Assembly (NCBI RefSeq): GCF_000379625.1
Contig: NZ_KB903229.1
Coordinates: 432,620-496,619, forward strand
Origin: Actinomycetospora chiangmaiensis DSM 45062
Lineage (GTDB): Bacteria; Actinomycetota; Actinomycetes; Mycobacteriales; Pseudonocardiaceae
DNA length: 64,000 nucleotides
Reading direction: 5' to 3'
The notes beneath the pieces were generated by a model, which saw only the letters and a program-made list of their open reading frames with translations, was not told where the DNA came from and searched no databases. Numbering within the stretch: position 1 is the first letter of the stretch; every line of letters begins with the position of its first letter. Shown here piece by piece: positions 61,924 through 64,000 of the stretch. The translations under genes were made by a program, and so were the position numbers.

Positions 61924-63480
61924 TCAGAAGATCCGCGGGCGGGCGCGGCGCGGGGCGGAGGGGTTCCGCCGACGCCAGATGCGCGAGATCGGCCAGCCGA
62001 TCTGCTCGCCGAACGAGACGCCCGCGGCGATGCCCATGCTGACGGTGAGAGCCAGCAGGATCGTCACGGAGCCGGTGGCGAGGCTGCCGTTGCTGAGCTG
62101 GACGTTGGAGCTCTGGCCGACGATCGCGAGCTGCGAGAAGCCGCGGTAGAGCAGCAGACCGGGCAGCAGCGGCGTGATGCCGGCGATGACGAGGACCAGC
62201 GGCGGCATCTGCGCCCGCGACGGCATGAGCATCGCGATGAGGCCGAGGGCGCCCGCCGCGGCGGCGCTGGCGACGACCTGGCCCATCCCGACGGTGCCGA
62301 ACCCGTACGCGTAGAGCCCCCACGCGACGGCCCCGGCGAGGCCTGCGACGGGTAGCGAGGCGAGCGGCGCGTAGGCGGACAGCGCGAAGAACACGCCGGC
62401 GGCCGCGGCCGCGATCAGGGACGTCGCGTCGGGCTGGGGGGTGAGGTTCGAGAAGTCCTGGGCGAGGGAGAAGACGGCGTCGCCGCCGATCTGGCCGATC
62501 ACCTTGATGGACACCACGACGCCGACCAGCAGCCCGGCCGACGCCAGCACCACCTCCACGGCTCGGCCCGCCGCGGTCAACGGGAAGCCCGTGATGGCGT
62601 CCTGCACGAGCCCGACCAGTGACAACCCGGAGAGCAGCACGATCAGGCCGGTCGCGACGACGAGGCTGGGGGAGTCGAGCAGGACGCCGGAGGAGGCGAG
62701 GAGGAGGGCCGTCGTCGTGACCAGCGCCCCGCCGAGGACCTGCTGGAAGAACATGGGGACGCCGTGGCGGCCGAGCCACCGGGCGAGCCCCCAGACGACG
62801 CCGGTGAGGACGAACGCGGCCAGCGCCACGCCGAAGCCGCCGCCGATGAGCACGGCGACCGCGCTGGCGAACACCGACCGGGAGAGCCCGGCGATCCAGC
62901 GCGGGTACGGGTGGTTGGCCGCGACGGCCGCCGAGAGCCGGGTGAGCGCCTCTGACGACGACACCGGGTTGTCGGTGTCGACGATGTCCTTGATCAGCGC
63001 GTCGACCGTGGCCAGGCGCGTGTAGTCCTGGGTGCGGTAGCGGACGTTGCGCATCGTCGTGACCGGCCCGGCCTCGACGCCGCGGTGGCAGCACATCGTG
63101 ATCGTCGAGAACGCGATGTCCACGTCGCAGGTCGGCAGGCCGTAGGCGGACGCGATGGCGAGCATCGTGTCGTGGGCGGCCGCCGCCCCGGCACCGGTCG
63201 CGAGCTGGACCTCCCCGATGCGCAGCGCGAGGTCGAGCACGCGCAGCACCAGGGCGTCGTCGGCGACCTGTGGTCCGGTGACGGCGGGCAGGAGGTTCTC
63301 GCGCACGGTCGGCGCGTCGAGCGCCGCCCGCCGGCGGAGGTCCTCCGCGGTCGGGATCGGTACGTGACGACGGAGCGAGCCGCGCGCTCGCTGGGTCACC
63401 CCCACGGGCTGACTCTCCACTTCCTCGGGGTCCGGTTCGGCCGCAGGGTGATCCCTGGGGCCGAGGCCGGGAAACTTCAT
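61924..63480 (-). CDS. thrE: threonine/serine exporter family protein (ThrE type)
   Basis: 518 residues. The N-terminal cytoplasmic ThrE domain (LALRIGEVQLATGAGAAAAHDTMLAIASAYGLPTCDVDIAFSTITMCCHRG) is followed by about ten membrane helices in two halves (DUF1212 plus DUF3815-like). It exports threonine/serine with the proton gradient in Corynebacterium; same role inferred here. ATG at 63480 is chosen because GAGG lies 8 nt upstream; a GTG at 63489 would add three residues. Monocistronic. Confidence 0.88.
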   Translation of the reverse strand: MKFPGLGPRDHPAAEPDPEEVESQPVGVTQRARGSLRRHVPIPTAEDLRRRAALDAPTVRENLLPAVTGPQVADDALVLRVLDLALRIGEVQLATGAGAAAAHDTMLAIASAYGLPTCDVDIAFSTITMCCHRGVEAGPVTTMRNVRYRTQDYTRLATVDALIKDIVDTDNPVSSSEALTRLSAAVAANHPYPRWIAGLSRSVFASAVAVLIGGGFGVALAAFVLTGVVWGLARWLGRHGVPMFFQQVLGGALVTTTALLLASSGVLLDSPSLVVATGLIVLLSGLSLVGLVQDAITGFPLTAAGRAVEVVLASAGLLVGVVVSIKVIGQIGGDAVFSLAQDFSNLTPQPDATSLIAAAAAGVFFALSAYAPLASLPVAGLAGAVAWGLYAYGFGTVGMGQVVASAAAAGALGLIAMLMPSRAQMPPLVLVIAGITPLLPGLLLYRGFSQLAIVGQSSNVQLSNGSLATGSVTILLALTVSMGIAAGVSFGEQIGWPISRIWRRRNPSAPRRARPRIF

Positions 63481-63579
63481 CTTCGGCACCTCGTGGGACG
63501 CGGGCGGGGCGGACGGCGTTGCCGTCCGACCGGGCGACCGGCGGTGTGAGCCGGCCCTCGCCTACGATGGTGCCTCAGT

Positions 63580-63652
63580 GCCGGCGTAGCTCAATCGGCA
63601 GAGCACTCGCCTTGTAAGCGAAAGGTCCGGGGTTCGATTCCCCGCGCCGGCT
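63580..63652 (+). tRNA. tRNA-Thr (anticodon TGT)
   Basis: Cloverleaf readable by eye: acceptor GCCGGCG/CGCCGGC with discriminator T, D-arm GCTC..GAGC, anticodon stem CTCGC/GCGAA with loop CTTGTAA, and T-arm GGGG-TTCGATT-CCCC. CCA is not encoded. Confidence 0.95.
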
Positions 63653-63794
63653 CAAGGTCAGACGGGGTCTCCCGGGCAGACCATGATCGAGATGTAGCAC
63701 CGGGTGTAGCAGCGTGCCCGGTCATGTGGTTGGCGCGGCAACCACCGACGTCCGGCGGGCGGACCCGTCGCACTGTCGGCGTACCGTTTCCAGC

Positions 63795-64000
63795 GTGACC
63801 TCGTCGAGACCACCCGAGGAGCCGACGGCCAGGCAACATCTCCCGATGACCTCGCCGCTTCAGCGCACTCTCAACGACATCGTGGAGTCGCAGCGGGCGT
63901 GGACGGCGTCGTTGGTCGGGGACTCGCGGCTGTCGCTGGAGAGGATCTACGAGCAGGCGGGGACGATCGGGGGCGCGGGCGCCGCGTCGTTGGTCGGGGA
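63795..64000 (+). CDS. start of an unknown repeat-containing protein (cut by window end)
   Basis: Open from GTG 63795 (or ATG 63846) to the window end, at least 68 residues. MTSPLQRTLNDIVESQRAWTASLVGDSRLSLERIYEQAG.. is helical and charged. The 17 bp GCGTCGTTGGTCGGGGA at 63906-63922 recur at 63984-64000, 78 bp (26 codons) later, so an ASLVG-containing repeat may begin here. No family recognised; it may be a phage or mobile-element protein next to the tRNA. Confidence 0.5.
   Translation, partial: MTSSRPPEEPTARQHLPMTSPLQRTLNDIVESQRAWTASLVGDSRLSLERIYEQAGTIGGAGAASLVG

Noticed and set aside
63591..63839. Minus-strand ORF ending LEPARGIEPRTFRLQGECSAD
   Set aside because: It is the antisense translation of tRNA-Thr; the ARGIEPRTFRLQGECS motif is a well-known artefact of annotated tRNA complements.

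Overview
The window is a very GC-rich (roughly 70-75% by eye), gene-dense actinobacterial chromosome segment. Gene order matches the Mycobacterium tuberculosis block Rv3628 to Rv3579c: ppa, dacB, DUF2342 protease, tilS, hpt, ftsH, folE-folP-folB-folK, DUF3180, panC-panD-coaX, lsr2, clpC, mhuD, mutY, radA, lpqE, carD, ispD-ispF, cysS and rlmB. A member of the Pseudonocardiales (Pseudonocardia/Actinomycetospora-like) is my inference from this synteny, Lsr2, an EspG/PPE-like pair and many leaderless genes.

Layout. 1-6 kb: end of a protein with carboxypeptidase-regulatory-like domains, pyrophosphatase, a DD-carboxypeptidase, a zinc protease, tRNA lysidine synthetase and Hpt. 6-13 kb: an insertion relative to the mycobacterial order holding a MacAB-like efflux system, a membrane protein, a lone Clp-N protein and a DUF853 ATPase. 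13-24 kb: ftsH, then the folate operon running into DUF3180, a coiled-coil membrane protein, a PrsW protease and the pantothenate/CoA genes panC-panD-coaX. 24-31 kb: an accessory block (GlxA-type regulator, MFS transporter, GAF-domain activator with a divergent aldehyde dehydrogenase/DUF779 pair, isochorismatase-like hydrolase) where lysS would be expected. 31-37 kb: lsr2, two MarR regulators, a GT39-like glycosyltransferase, a glutamine amidotransferase, a small membrane protein and an NmrA-like protein. 36.7-54 kb: clpC, a LEH-like protein, a VTT membrane protein, a WYL regulator, sirtuin, mhuD, mutY, radA, lpqE, carD, ispD-ispF, a PPE-like/EspG-like pair, cysS and rlmB. 54-64 kb: an alpha/beta hydrolase, an adenylate cyclase divergent from an anti-sigma-like ATPase, a znuABC zinc importer with a divergent LacI regulator, a ThrE-type exporter, tRNA-Thr(UGU) and the start of a repeat-containing protein.

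The most unusual content is repetitive. (1) TTCCCGACGACGGGT is dispersed through coding and intergenic DNA on both strands; one inverted pair forms a perfect 38-bp palindrome at 61882-61919. (2) A 23-bp intergenic palindrome family (GTCAGC..GCTGAC) occurs at three loci. (3) An intergenic element at 40841-41052 consists of two tandem 52-bp units followed by two tandem 52-bp units carrying the same core inverted. (4) GGAGCGCAGCGGAGC-type repeats lie inside or next to folK, coaX, mutY, ispF and znuC. Several genes can be assigned operators by eye: znu, WYL, the GAF activator and clpC. At least fourteen genes have a TANNNT -10 box 6-8 nt before the start codon, implying widespread leaderless transcription.
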